This document shows positions 35,178 to 42,698 of a stretch of 64,000 nt of DNA, piece by piece. Where the stretch lies: the NCBI RefSeq assembly GCF_007746075.1, contig NZ_CP036339.1:4307786-4371785 (forward strand), given 5' to 3'. Made by a program: the position numbers and the translations under genes. Source of the DNA: Lacipirellula limnantheis (GTDB taxonomy: Bacteria > Planctomycetota > Planctomycetia > Pirellulales > Lacipirellulaceae). Every line of letters begins with the position of its first letter. Position 1 is the stretch's first letter. The notes under the pieces are model-generated. The model had not been told where the DNA came from, did not search any database, and saw only the letters and a program-made list of their open reading frames with translations.

Positions 35178-36422
35178 ATGGAAATCAAAACCTTCCGCGC
35201 CAAGACGATGCCCAAGGCCCTCGACCTGGTTCGCCAAGAACTCGGTCCCGAGGCGATGGTGCTCCACACGCGCGAGCGCCATGCCAGCCTTCTCGGACGC
35301 CTGTTCATTGGCCGAAGCTACGAAATCGCCGCCGCTCAGGTCGAGCGCCAAGAGAAAGCGCCGGAACGCGGGCCACGCGCAGTGGTCCGAGAACTTACGA
35401 CTCGCTCACCCTCGCGCGAAGGGCTGGGGAGGGAGGCCGGGCCTGCACCACGCGCTGCGGTCCTCGAACGCCCCCCAGCCAACCAGGTCGAGGCCAACCT
35501 CGACCTCTCCGTCCCATCCTCCATTCAGCACTCCGCCTTCAACCATCAGCATTCCCCTCAAATCGCCGAACTCGAATCGCTCCTCGGCCAACTGCGGGCC
35601 AGAAACGGTCAACCGCCTCGCCCCGCGGCGCCGCCCGCCCTGTTCGACCTCTACACCGACCTGATCGAAGCGGAAGTTGACGAACGGGTCGCCCGCGAGC
35701 TCGTCGACGGCCTCCGCCGCGAGCCAGGCGCCGAACAAGCCGACAGCCGCGCCGTTCGACTGCGACTCGCGCAGCTCCTGCAGAACGAGATCCAAGTCAC
35801 GGGGCCCATTCAAGCCGCCAACGGCGCTGGTCGCGTGGTGGCTCTTGTCGGACCCACCGGCGTCGGCAAGACGACCACCATCGCCAAGCTCGCCGCCAAC
35901 TATCGGCTCAAAGAAGGGCGCCGCGTCGGCCTGGTCACGGTCGACACGTACCGTATCGCCGCCGTTGAGCAGCTGCGCACCTACGCCGAGATCATCGACC
36001 TGCCGATGGAAGTCGTCAGCACGCCGCGTGAGATGCGCGAGGCGGTCGCGAAGATGCGCGACTTCGATCTCGTACTGATGGACACGGCCGGGCGGAGTCC
36101 GCGCGACGAGGTCCGCATCCGCGAGCTCCGCGCCATGCTCTCCGAGGCGGAGCCAAACGAGGTCCACTTGGTCCTCAGCGCCGCCGCATCGGCGCGCAGT
36201 CTGGTCGCCGCCGCCGAAAAGTTCATCCCCGTCGGCGTCACCGCCGCCATCGTCACGAAGATCGACGAAGCGACGGCGCTCGGCAACGTCCTCTCGCTCG
36301 CCCGCACCTGCAAGCTGCCGTTCAGCTACCTGACCGACGGGCAGAACGTCCCCGACGACATCAACGTGGCCGAACCGCGGGCGCTCGCGCAGCTGATCCT
36401 GAACGTCCCAACCGCCGCATAA
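35178..36422 (+). CDS. flhF: Flagellar SRP-type GTPase FlhF
   Basis: 414 residues. A short N-terminal B-like region (MEIKTFRAKTMPKALDLVRQELGPEAMVL) precedes an unstructured linker (about 60-130), then the NG domain: P-loop GPTGVGKTTT (225-234), VDTYRIAAVEQLRTY, DTAGRSPRD, TKIDEATALGN. FlhF places and numbers flagella. The linker is repeat-derived in part: 35404-35445 and 35522-35555 resemble repeats seen elsewhere. flhA is 44 bp upstream and flhG 92 bp downstream. Confidence 0.93.
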   Translation: MEIKTFRAKTMPKALDLVRQELGPEAMVLHTRERHASLLGRLFIGRSYEIAAAQVERQEKAPERGPRAVVRELTTRSPSREGLGREAGPAPRAAVLERPPANQVEANLDLSVPSSIQHSAFNHQHSPQIAELESLLGQLRARNGQPPRPAAPPALFDLYTDLIEAEVDERVARELVDGLRREPGAEQADSRAVRLRLAQLLQNEIQVTGPIQAANGAGRVVALVGPTGVGKTTTIAKLAANYRLKEGRRVGLVTVDTYRIAAVEQLRTYAEIIDLPMEVVSTPREMREAVAKMRDFDLVLMDTAGRSPRDEVRIRELRAMLSEAEPNEVHLVLSAAASARSLVAAAEKFIPVGVTAAIVTKIDEATALGNVLSLARTCKLPFSYLTDGQNVPDDINVAEPRALAQLILNVPTAA

Positions 36423-36514
36423 TCCACCCCCGACTCGCAGAATCTAGGGCGAAACGTCCTGATTTTTCCTCCTCCACTTCTGAACTCTGGCCTCCGTTCT
36501 CCGACCACTCCTGC

Positions 36515-37444
36515 ATGCCCGACCAAGCCGCTCAACTTCGCAAGCTCGTCCGCGTCGCCGCGCAGGCCGATCCGTCGCTAGCGCCGGGCGGTCCGATCGT
36601 CGCGGTGAGCGGCGGACGCGCGGAGATGGGCACGACCACGGTTGCTTGTCAACTGGCGCGCGAACTCGCCCGGCTCGGCAAGCAAGTCATCCTCATCGAC
36701 GCCAACGTCCTGAGACCAGGCGCCGCCCACCATTTCAATCTCCGACCGCCCCAAGACGACAACATCGACGCGATCCTCCGCGGCACGCGACGCGCCGTCG
36801 AGGTTCTCGTGGAAGTCGCAGAAGGTGTCCGTCTCCTCCCCGGCATCGCCTTGGGCGAACTCCCCCCGCCCCTCGACCGTCAGGCAGTCGACCACTTCGC
36901 CAGCGAGCTGGTGGCTCTCAGTCAGCAGTCCGACGCGATCCTCATCGACGCCGGCAGCGGCATGAATCCGTGGGTCGATCGCCTCTGGCAGCTCGCCCGC
37001 CAGGTGCTGTTGGTCGCCACTCCCGAGTCAGAGTCGTTCCTCGATGCCTACGCCGCGGTGAAGCTGTCGCAACATCACCGTCACGACGGCAAGATTCGGC
37101 TGCTGCTCAACCGGACTATCGACGACTGGGAGCTCGCCCCGCTGGCCATGCGTTTCGAAGACACCTGCGCGAAGTTCCTGCGGCTCACCCCCAAACCAGC
37201 CGCCGCGCTGCCGGAATTCCTCCGCACGAAACAACCGTCGATCGGCGAGGAGAACCTTCCCCCTTCTTCGCTCCGCCATCCGCCTTCGATCCCCGACGAA
37301 CCATTCCGTCGAGCGACGCGGCTGCTGGCCGCCGACCTCGCCGCCGACTTCCGCGTCGCCGCCCTGCGACTCGTGAAACCGAAACAACTCTCTGCTAGCT
37401 CGTTCCACTACACAGACAAAAGAGATCTCTCGCAGAGGCGCTGA
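36515..37444 (+). CDS. flhG: FlhG (MinD-like) flagellar number regulator, altered P-loop
   Basis: 309 residues. MinD/ParA-like fold: P-loop region VSGGRAEMGTTTVACQLA (31-48), IDANVLRPGAAHHFNL, DAILIDAGSGMNPWVDRL (switch II-like), TPESESFLDAYAAVKL. In the usual GGKGGVGKTT-type loop of MinD proteins the first Gly-Gly is kept but the 'signature' Lys is Arg35, the next Gly-Gly is Ala-Glu, and the P-loop Lys is replaced by Thr40. Its C-terminus (SQRR, stop at 37442) lies in the left arm of a 28-bp inverted repeat. FlhG controls FlhF GTPase and flagellar number; ATP use by this copy is uncertain. Confidence 0.85.
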   Translation: MPDQAAQLRKLVRVAAQADPSLAPGGPIVAVSGGRAEMGTTTVACQLARELARLGKQVILIDANVLRPGAAHHFNLRPPQDDNIDAILRGTRRAVEVLVEVAEGVRLLPGIALGELPPPLDRQAVDHFASELVALSQQSDAILIDAGSGMNPWVDRLWQLARQVLLVATPESESFLDAYAAVKLSQHHRHDGKIRLLLNRTIDDWELAPLAMRFEDTCAKFLRLTPKPAAALPEFLRTKQPSIGEENLPPSSLRHPPSIPDEPFRRATRLLAADLAADFRVAALRLVKPKQLSASSFHYTDKRDLSQRR

Positions 37445-37531
37445 GGCGCAGAGAAGCCACAGGGAACGGAAATCCGCCAACGACACTTGTTTCTCTGTAT
37501 CCCCTCTGCGCCTCAGCGCCTCTGCGAGAGA
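37426..37531. repeat. Perfect 28-bp inverted repeat
   Basis: Arms 37426-37453 and 37504-37531 are exact reverse complements over 28 bases, with a 50-bp spacer. The right arm reads CTCTGCGCCTCAGCGCCTCT then GCGAGAGA. It overlaps the flhG 3' end, including its stop codon, and could fold into a terminator-like stem between flhG and the next gene. Confidence 0.85.
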
Positions 37532-37584
37532 CTTCCAAACGTCACTAAGAAAACAGCTTCAAAAAACTTTTCTTCTCCGAAAAC

Positions 37585-37612
37585 TAATCTTCACCGCCCC
37601 CCATGCCGATAA
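37585..37612 (+). promoter_or_regulatory. Candidate sigma-28 (FliA) promoter
   Basis: TAATCTTC (37585-37592), 12-bp spacer, GCCGATAA (37605-37612). The -10 element is an exact match to the sigma-28 consensus, and the -35 matches TAAAGTTT partly. It is about 80 bp ahead of the small membrane gene and about 480 bp ahead of fliA, so fliA may be autoregulated. Confidence 0.55.
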
Positions 37613-37693
37613 CACCTAACAGTCGTCCTGACGGCAACCGCCTGTTAATCTGGCGCGATTGCACCGGCTTTAACGCCTCCAGGAACTTATCGA

Positions 37694-37933
37694 GTGGCTC
37701 GCAAGTACGCCTGCATCATGGCCGCACTGGGGATGACGATCATCCTCATCCGCAGCCTGAGAGCCGGCGGCGCCTTTGAATCGGCGATCTTGTCAGCCAT
37801 GTTTTGGGCGCTCGTCTACGGGTTTGTCGGCTACGCGCTCGGCTCCATCGCCCGCAACACGGTCGACGAATCGGTGCGTCAGAAACTCGAACGCGAAATC
37901 GCCGCCTACAAAAAACAACACGCTAAACCATAA
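37694..37933 (+). CDS. Small two-helix membrane protein upstream of fliA
   Basis: 79 residues from GTG 37694, with AGGAA seven bases upstream. Two hydrophobic helices are seen (about 7-22, ACIMAALGMTIILIRSL, and 30-52, AILSAMFWALVYGFVGYALG) followed by a charged, Lys/Glu-rich tail (RQKLEREIAAYKKQ). I do not recognise the family. Its place between flhG and fliA, behind the sigma-28-like promoter, suggests a role in the flagellar locus. An in-frame ATG a few codons in is an alternative start. Confidence 0.65.
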   Translation: MARKYACIMAALGMTIILIRSLRAGGAFESAILSAMFWALVYGFVGYALGSIARNTVDESVRQKLEREIAAYKKQHAKP

Positions 37934-37988
37934 CGCCGCAACCGCCGGTCGCGGCGTTACCAACTACAAAGCCGCGACCGCTGGTCGC
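37932..37988. repeat. Two GGTCGCG palindromes in tandem
   Basis: AACGCCGC / GCGGCGTT (37932-37939 with 37951-37958) and GCGACC / GGTCGC (37974-37979 with 37983-37988) form two neighbouring hairpins around similar CCGCCGGTC/CCGCTGGTC cores, between the small membrane gene and fliA. Confidence 0.55.
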
Positions 37989-38094
37989 GCAAGACGCATA
38001 CAACAAACAACGAGAACGGATTCTCGTCACGAAATAAGACTGACGCGGACGAGGCCCCTGGGGCGCCGCCGCGCAGGTCATCACGGAGGATGGC

Positions 38095-38895
38095 ATGTCG
38101 ACGATGATGCTGACCGCGAAGAGGTGCGCCCCCGAGGACATCGCGGATCTTTGGGATCAATTCAAGAAGGATCCGAGCCGCAAGGAACTGCGCAACGCGC
38201 TGATTGAAAACTACCTGCCGCTGGTCAAATACAACGGCGAACGCATCTGGCAGCGGCTGCCCGACGGCGTCGAGCTCGACGACCTCATCTCCGCCGGCGT
38301 CTTCGGCCTGATGGACGCCATCAACGCCTTCGACATGGGCCGCGGCGTCAAGTTCGAAACCTACTGCGTCCCTCGCATCCGCGGCGCCATGCTCGACGAG
38401 CTCCGCAGCATGGACTGGGTGCCGCGGCTCGTCCGCTCGAAAGCCAGCAAGCTCAACGAGTGCCTCAAGACGCTCGAAGCCTCGCTGGGCCGTGCCCCGA
38501 ATGAGAACGAGATTGCCGAGTACATGCAAATCTCGCTGCAAGAAGTCGAGAAGCTCATCGCCGACGCCAACGCGGTCGGGCTGATCAGCCTCAACAAGAA
38601 GTGGTACGAGACCGACAGCTACAAAGACGTCCGCGAGATCGACATTCTCGAAGACAAGAAGGGCGAAGACCCGACCCGGCGCATTCAGAAGTCCGACCTG
38701 ATGCGGCTGGTGACCAAGGGCCTCAACCGCAATGAGCGCCTCATCATCATCCTCTACTACTACGAGGAAATGACGATGAAGGAAATCGGCGCCACGCTCG
38801 ACCTCAGCGAAAGCCGCGTCAGCCAAATGCACAGCGCGATTGTCCAGCGCCTGCAGGGCCAACTCGGCCGCCGCCGCCCGGAGTTTGGGACCTGA
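38095..38895 (+). CDS. fliA: Flagellar sigma factor FliA (sigma-28)
   Basis: 266 residues from ATG 38095, with GGAGGA six bases upstream. Region 2: LIENYLPLVKYNGERIW then LDDLISAGVFGLMDAINAFD, and RGVKFETYCVPRIRGAMLDELRSMDWVPR (region 2.4/3.0 boundary, typical of FliA/WhiG). Region 3 about 115-180, region 4 LNRNERLIIILYYYEEMTMKEIGATLDLSESRVSQMHSAI. It directs late flagellar gene transcription. FlgM is not seen here. A hairpin follows the stop at 38896-38912. Confidence 0.96.
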   Translation: MSTMMLTAKRCAPEDIADLWDQFKKDPSRKELRNALIENYLPLVKYNGERIWQRLPDGVELDDLISAGVFGLMDAINAFDMGRGVKFETYCVPRIRGAMLDELRSMDWVPRLVRSKASKLNECLKTLEASLGRAPNENEIAEYMQISLQEVEKLIADANAVGLISLNKKWYETDSYKDVREIDILEDKKGEDPTRRIQKSDLMRLVTKGLNRNERLIIILYYYEEMTMKEIGATLDLSESRVSQMHSAIVQRLQGQLGRRRPEFGT

Positions 38896-38912
38896 GCTGA
38901 CGCTCCGTCAGC
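38896..38912 (+). terminator. Hairpin after fliA
   Basis: GCTGACG (38896-38902) and CGTCAGC (38906-38912) form a perfect 7-bp stem with a 3-nt loop, starting the base after the fliA stop. There is no T tract, so terminator function is uncertain. Confidence 0.4.
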
Positions 38913-38941
38913 CCGAGGTACGAACCCTGTCACTCCGCTAA

Positions 38942-38982
38942 AGCCCTGTCACCCCGAGGTACTCCGAGGGGTCCGCTCCGCC
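38942..38982 (+). repeat. 41-bp exact repeat, copy 1 (intergenic)
   Basis: Starts AGCCCTGTCACCCCGAGG and ends GGTCCGCTCCGCC. It is identical over 41 bases to 39686-39726. Partial, inverted relatives are at 51736-51770 and 63974-64000, and a degenerate one at about 22569-22594. Confidence 0.85.
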
Positions 38983-39038
38983 AACCGCATCGGCCCCCGG
39001 TTCTTCAGAAGCTTTTTCAATCGCCATCATCCATCGCC

Positions 39039-39131
39039 TTTAACACAGAGCACACAGAGGCCACAGAGAAGACGAGTCAGAGCGAATGCCCAAGATCTTC
39101 CTCTGTGGTCTCTGTGTGCTCTGTGGTTAAA
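39039..39131. repeat. CCACAGAG-family inverted repeat
   Basis: Left arm 39039-39072 (TTTAACACAGAGCACACAGAG...) and right arm 39096-39131 (...CTCTGTGTGCTCTGTGGTTAAA) are imperfect reverse complements of about 34 bases. The most intact copy of the family apart from 37426-37531. Confidence 0.75.
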
Positions 39132-39320
39132 GCGTGAACCGTGAAGTACTTCGAGAATGATGGCCGTGGAATAAGCTCCTGAAAAACCGGGGCCAACGCG
39201 CCACACAAACATCAGCCGCGAGCCTCTGGTCTCGCCGCAGGTCGAAGGCCGACGCCATCCACCGCGTCCGCCCGCCCGGCCTCCGGCGAACCAAAGGTCC
39301 GCGGCTGACTTTTTTCGTTG

Positions 39321-39402
39321 GTCAGTGGTCCGTAGTCAGTCGTCAGTTGCTGGGTAGATCGCCCAGCAATCCGCAACTGACCACGGACAACTGACGACGG
39401 AC
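39321..39402. repeat. CAGT-type inverted repeat
   Basis: Left arm from GTCAGTGGTCCGTAGTCAGT to CAGTTGCTGGG, right arm from CCCAGCAATCCGCAACTGAC to CAACTGACGACGGAC, imperfectly complementary. Relatives are at 41303-41370 and 52791-52871. Confidence 0.7.
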
Positions 39403-39588
39403 GCCGCCGCAATTCGTTTGGTCCTGCGGGTTGTGTGGGCAGGCCTGTGCGTTGCCTCTCGCCCGGGAAGAGACGCCGCGGCCCCCCTCTTCCTTGACTT
39501 TTCACCCCCTGCGCGGTGCAATAGATAGAGCGAAAGCCGCTTTTCTCAGGGGTCCGCGGCCTGTTCGCCTCCGGTACAGAGCACCCGC

Positions 39589-41223
39589 ATGACCAATCTC
39601 GTCGATCGAATCCCGCTCACTCCGCGCGCCGATCGCGCCGCTACGTCCGTGCTCGGTCACCCCGACGAACCCTATTGCCTCGCCGAGCCCTGTCACCCCG
39701 AGGTACTCCGAGGGGTCCGCTCCGCCGAGCCCCCTCGCCCCCATTCCCCATTCCCCATTCCCCATTCGCCGCCACGCGCCCTCACCCTCATCGAAATGCT
39801 CGTCGCCCTCGCGGTGACGCTGGTGATGATGGCGGCCGTGGTGAACCTGTTCGCCAACATGAGCGGCAGCATCCGCAACCGCCGCGCGGCGATCGAGACG
39901 GGCGCCCAGCTCCGCCAAGTCCGCAACCGACTGGCGATGGACCTGGCCGGCGCCACCTGCCGCGGCTCGACGTGGCAAGACCCGGCGGAGAATCAGGGGT
40001 ACATCGAGATCCTGGAAGGTCAGTGGTCAGATAAAGATCCCACCGAATTGATCAACCTCAGTGACGAAGGTGCGGGCTCCAACGGTGATCGTGAGCTCGA
40101 TTACACCACGTCGCTAGTTCCCAGCAGCCAAACCTTCGATCCTGAAAGCGGCAGGGCTGCTGACGGCCGTACGCTCCCTTCCGGTGCGGTGACTGACGGC
40201 CGTGCCTTGGGGGATTGGGATGATGTGTTAGCCCTGACGGTGCGAAGTGAGAGCGACCCGTTCACCGCGCGGGTGTTGAATCCCGCGACGAGCGTTGAGG
40301 CTTTAGTCGAGTCTCCTCTGGCGGAGGTTCTTTGGTTCGCGACAGAGAAGAAGGTCGATGACTCGAGCGACACCGCCGATCCAAATGACGGTTTTCGCCA
40401 CGTGTACCGTCGCGTGCTGTTGATCGCGCCGTGGTTGGGACCGTGGTCATCAGGGATCGGCCAGCCGCCGGAAAACGTCTCCGTCCATTGGGATCCCACG
40501 ACGGGCGGCGGCCAATGGGTGGCCAACACCCTGGGCGATCTCACCAAACGCGAGAATCGCGCCACGCGCCCAGGCAATTGGCCCTATCCTCATGCGCTGC
40601 GCGGCGATCGGCTGCTTCCCGGCAATACCGACGTCACGGCGCAGGTGCTGGGCAATGCACTTGCTTTCGACGTTCGCTTATTCGACCCTGGTGCTCCGCT
40701 TTATGCCGCCAGCGGAAGCATTTTGGAACCGAACGATTTTGGCTGGATGGCCGCCAAGGCGACCGCTGGCGCGGCGAACGCCACCGGTTACGGCGCCTAC
40801 TGCGATCTCGGCTGGGGCTTTGACCGGGTGGGCCGCGTCATGACCTATCCTGCTCCGTCGACGCCGCTGCCAAGCACGGCGCCCGTCCCCTATTTCAATC
40901 AAGTGCGGCCGGCCGGTTATCATCCGATCAGGAACTCGGCCGGCGGCTACCCGGCGGTTTACGATACCTGGTCCTACCACTACGAGAATGACGGCGTCGA
41001 TCAAGACAACCGAGATGGTGACGGCAGCCTGTCAACCGGCGCTGACGAGGGCGCCAACGGACTTGATGACGACAATGCCAATGGCGTCGATGATCGCGGC
41101 GAACGGGAAACCGCGCCGCCATACGATGTGCCGCTGCGCGGCCTGAAGGTGATCTTCCGCGTCTACGAGCCCGACGCCCGCCAGATTCGCGAGTCGTCGG
41201 TGACGCATAGCTTCAAGCAGTAG
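39589..41223 (+). CDS. GspJ-like pseudopilin (prepilin-type cleavage domain)
   Basis: 544 residues from ATG 39589 (in-frame GTG 39649 is the only other upstream option). The prepilin motif ALTLIEM (64-70) and following hydrophobic helix VALAVTLVMMAAVVNLFAN mark a type IV pilin/T2SS pseudopilin; the cleavage would be before Leu65 (Ala at -1). The body is GspJ-like. C-terminal residues about 463-515 are rich in Asp/Asn/Gly (DNRDGDG, DDDNANGVDD), like calcium-binding repeats. The 63-residue leader is abnormally long and is formed by the 41-bp repeat and (CCCCATT)4. No other secretion genes are nearby. Confidence 0.75.
   Translation: MTNLVDRIPLTPRADRAATSVLGHPDEPYCLAEPCHPEVLRGVRSAEPPRPHSPFPIPHSPPRALTLIEMLVALAVTLVMMAAVVNLFANMSGSIRNRRAAIETGAQLRQVRNRLAMDLAGATCRGSTWQDPAENQGYIEILEGQWSDKDPTELINLSDEGAGSNGDRELDYTTSLVPSSQTFDPESGRAADGRTLPSGAVTDGRALGDWDDVLALTVRSESDPFTARVLNPATSVEALVESPLAEVLWFATEKKVDDSSDTADPNDGFRHVYRRVLLIAPWLGPWSSGIGQPPENVSVHWDPTTGGGQWVANTLGDLTKRENRATRPGNWPYPHALRGDRLLPGNTDVTAQVLGNALAFDVRLFDPGAPLYAASGSILEPNDFGWMAAKATAGAANATGYGAYCDLGWGFDRVGRVMTYPAPSTPLPSTAPVPYFNQVRPAGYHPIRNSAGGYPAVYDTWSYHYENDGVDQDNRDGDGSLSTGADEGANGLDDDNANGVDDRGERETAPPYDVPLRGLKVIFRVYEPDARQIRESSVTHSFKQ
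39686..39726 (+). repeat. 41-bp exact repeat, copy 2 (inside pseudopilin gene)
   Basis: Identical to 38942-38982 over 41 bases. It is in frame and encodes about residues 33-46 of the pseudopilin leader (CHPEVLRGVRSA). Confidence 0.85.
39739..39766 (+). repeat. (CCCCATT)4 tandem repeat in the pseudopilin leader
   Basis: Four exact 7-bp units (39739-39745, 39746-39752, 39753-39759, 39760-39766). No start codon lies between this tract and the prepilin motif, so translation must cross it. A change in unit number shifts the frame. Confidence 0.85.
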
Positions 41224-41302
41224 CCGCGGGTCAACGACCCGCCGGAGCGACGGGAAATTCGAGCCTGCTTCTATCCGCAGGCTCCTACGTCGTACTCGCG
41301 GC

Positions 41303-41370
41303 GTCCGTCGTCAGTCGTCAGTTGCTGCATTCTGCCACGGACAACTGACGACTAATAACGGAGCACTGAC
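41303..41370. repeat. CAGT-type repeat upstream of the small gene
   Basis: GTCCGTCGTCAGTCGTCAGT...TGCCACGGACAACTGACGACT...GCACTGAC. Imperfect relative of 39321-39402 and 52791-52871. Its end supplies GGAG about 14 bases ahead of the following ATG at 41377. Confidence 0.6.
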
Positions 41371-41376
41371 ATCGCC

Positions 41377-41796
41377 ATGTTCCTCGCCCACTCCATCCGC
41401 CTCCGCGATCCCTGGCAACGCGCGGCGACCGAGCAGGGGGGCGTGCGTTGGTCGCGGCGCTTCCATCGACCGACGGGGATGGAGGCTGACGACCAGTTGC
41501 TGCTGGTGCTGAGCGGCTTGCCCGCGGACGCTGGCGTGCGGGTCAACGGCCAAGGGTTTGACGAGGAGCATTCAGCGGTCAGCAGTCAGCAATCAGCCAA
41601 TCCCGTCGCAACTGCGTCCAGAATCGAGCAACCAGGAACAGCCGCCGTCGCGGCGCAGTTTGATCTCACGGCCATTCTTCGCGACGCGAATGAGATTGAG
41701 ATCGAGCTCCCCCCAACCTCGCCTGCAGCCTGCAGCCCGCAGCCTGCAATCTCATTCCCCTACGACGCCCGGCTGGCGATTATTGGGCATTCGTGA
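41377..41796 (+). CDS. Small hypothetical protein with repeat-derived segments
   Basis: 139 residues that I do not recognise. The N-terminal 65 residues look like a real, folded protein (IRLRDPWQRAA, VRWSRRFHRPTGMEADDQLLLVLSGL, then VNGQGF, a pattern reminiscent of a beta-sandwich carbohydrate-binding domain). Middle and C-terminal segments are low-complexity and match repeats: HSAVSSQQSANP from CAGCAGTCAGC-type DNA, and PAACSPQPA from CTGCAGC repeats. No signal peptide or TM. It follows the pseudopilin gene but the link is unknown. Confidence 0.55.
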   Translation: MFLAHSIRLRDPWQRAATEQGGVRWSRRFHRPTGMEADDQLLLVLSGLPADAGVRVNGQGFDEEHSAVSSQQSANPVATASRIEQPGTAAVAAQFDLTAILRDANEIEIELPPTSPAACSPQPAISFPYDARLAIIGHS

Positions 41797-41810
41797 CGGT
41801 CGCGACCTGT

Positions 41811-42029
41811 TGTCGCCTTGGCGAATGCTCGCGACAGAAGTCGTAAGTCGATTTGCGCGCGCAGGATACGTGCAACGCTGATGCGACGATCGCGATCTTT
41901 GTCGCGACAGTCGGCGACCGACGATTGTCGCCTTCAATGTTGTGTCGCCTGAGCGATTTTTGGCGACACCAGTCGGAACTCGTTGCCGTGGCGTGAGTTG
42001 CAATAGGCGACAGGGCGACAGGGCGACAG
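41811..42029. repeat. Cluster of GCGACA/TGTCGC sites
   Basis: Ten GCGACA or TGTCGC hexamers occur in about 220 bp, including one palindrome TGTCGCGACA (line 41881) and a three-unit tandem GGCGACAG at 42006-42029. It is the densest recurrent short motif I see in the window. Confidence 0.6.
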
Positions 42030-42304
42030 GGCGGGCCACGGCTAGTAATTATTGCTGAACGACGAAATGCGCGCAAGGCGAGTTTTAGGATCCTGGAACG
42101 CTTCCCCTCTCGGCGAACTCTAGCGAATTTTCAAAGAGCGATCCGCGCGCAGCGAGGGCGTCAGATAGGCGCACCCTAGCAGATTGGGTGGCCAAAAGCT
42201 GCAGTTATTTTTGGCCGCGCGGGCCATTAACTAGCGCGAATGCGAGTCGGTCAGTGAGGGCGAAGCTATTAGCCGACCGTCCCGTAGGGACGTCATGACA
42301 ATAG

Positions 42305-42325
42305 CCCAGCACCTTCAGTGCTGGG
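42305..42325. repeat. CCCAGCAC hairpin
   Basis: CCCAGCAC (42305-42312) pairs with GTGCTGGG (42318-42325), 5-nt loop. A related CCAGCGCTGGAAGTGCTGG segment lies at 42421-42439. Confidence 0.6.
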
Positions 42326-42435
42326 ATAGGCGACCGTCGCAGGACATGAGCCTCGGAGGGGCGATTGAGATTCGTTTTCAGTCGCCCCTACGGGGGTACT
42401 ACCTCCTGTTGCCAAATCACCCAGCGCTGGAAGTG

Positions 42436-42465
42436 CTGGACTACTATCGGCTGGACTACTATCGG
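42436..42465 (+). repeat. 15-bp tandem duplication
   Basis: CTGGACTACTATCGG occurs at 42436-42450 and again at 42451-42465, exact. Confidence 0.8.
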
Positions 42466-42611
42466 AAGGTCCCTCCGGGACTTGAATAGTTGTAAACGCA
42501 ACGAACTGTAAACTGTTGGGCTCCAGACGACTTCGAGCACCTGCCTGCTTGGCCGACGGCCAAGTTCACCGTAGCCTAGGGCAACGCCCTGGAGCGCGTG
42601 ACGTCGATTTC

Positions 42612-42698
42612 AGCCCCTGGCTCCGCCAGGGGGTCGTTTGCCATACCGGTCGGCGTCGTCTTGCGTCGTACTACCCCCCGGCGGAGCCGGGGGCTACA
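42612..42698. repeat. Inverted pair of REP-like palindromes
   Basis: CCCCTGGC-TCC-GCCAGGGG (42614-42632) and CCCCCGGC-GGA-GCCGGGGG (42675-42693) are opposite-sense copies of one palindrome, about 43 bp apart. Copies of the family are at 2017-2040 and 23393-23465. Confidence 0.7.

Larger units (their letters stand above)
38896..39588. other. 693-bp intergenic region rich in repeats
   Basis: No gene is seen. It carries the fliA hairpin, one exact copy of the 41-bp repeat (38942-38982), a CCACAGAG-type inverted repeat (39039-39131) and a CAGT-type inverted repeat (39321-39402). Confidence 0.6.

Noticed and set aside
37664..37680. TGGCGCGATTGCACC, resembling a sigma-54 element
   Set aside because: The GG to GC distance is seven, not ten.
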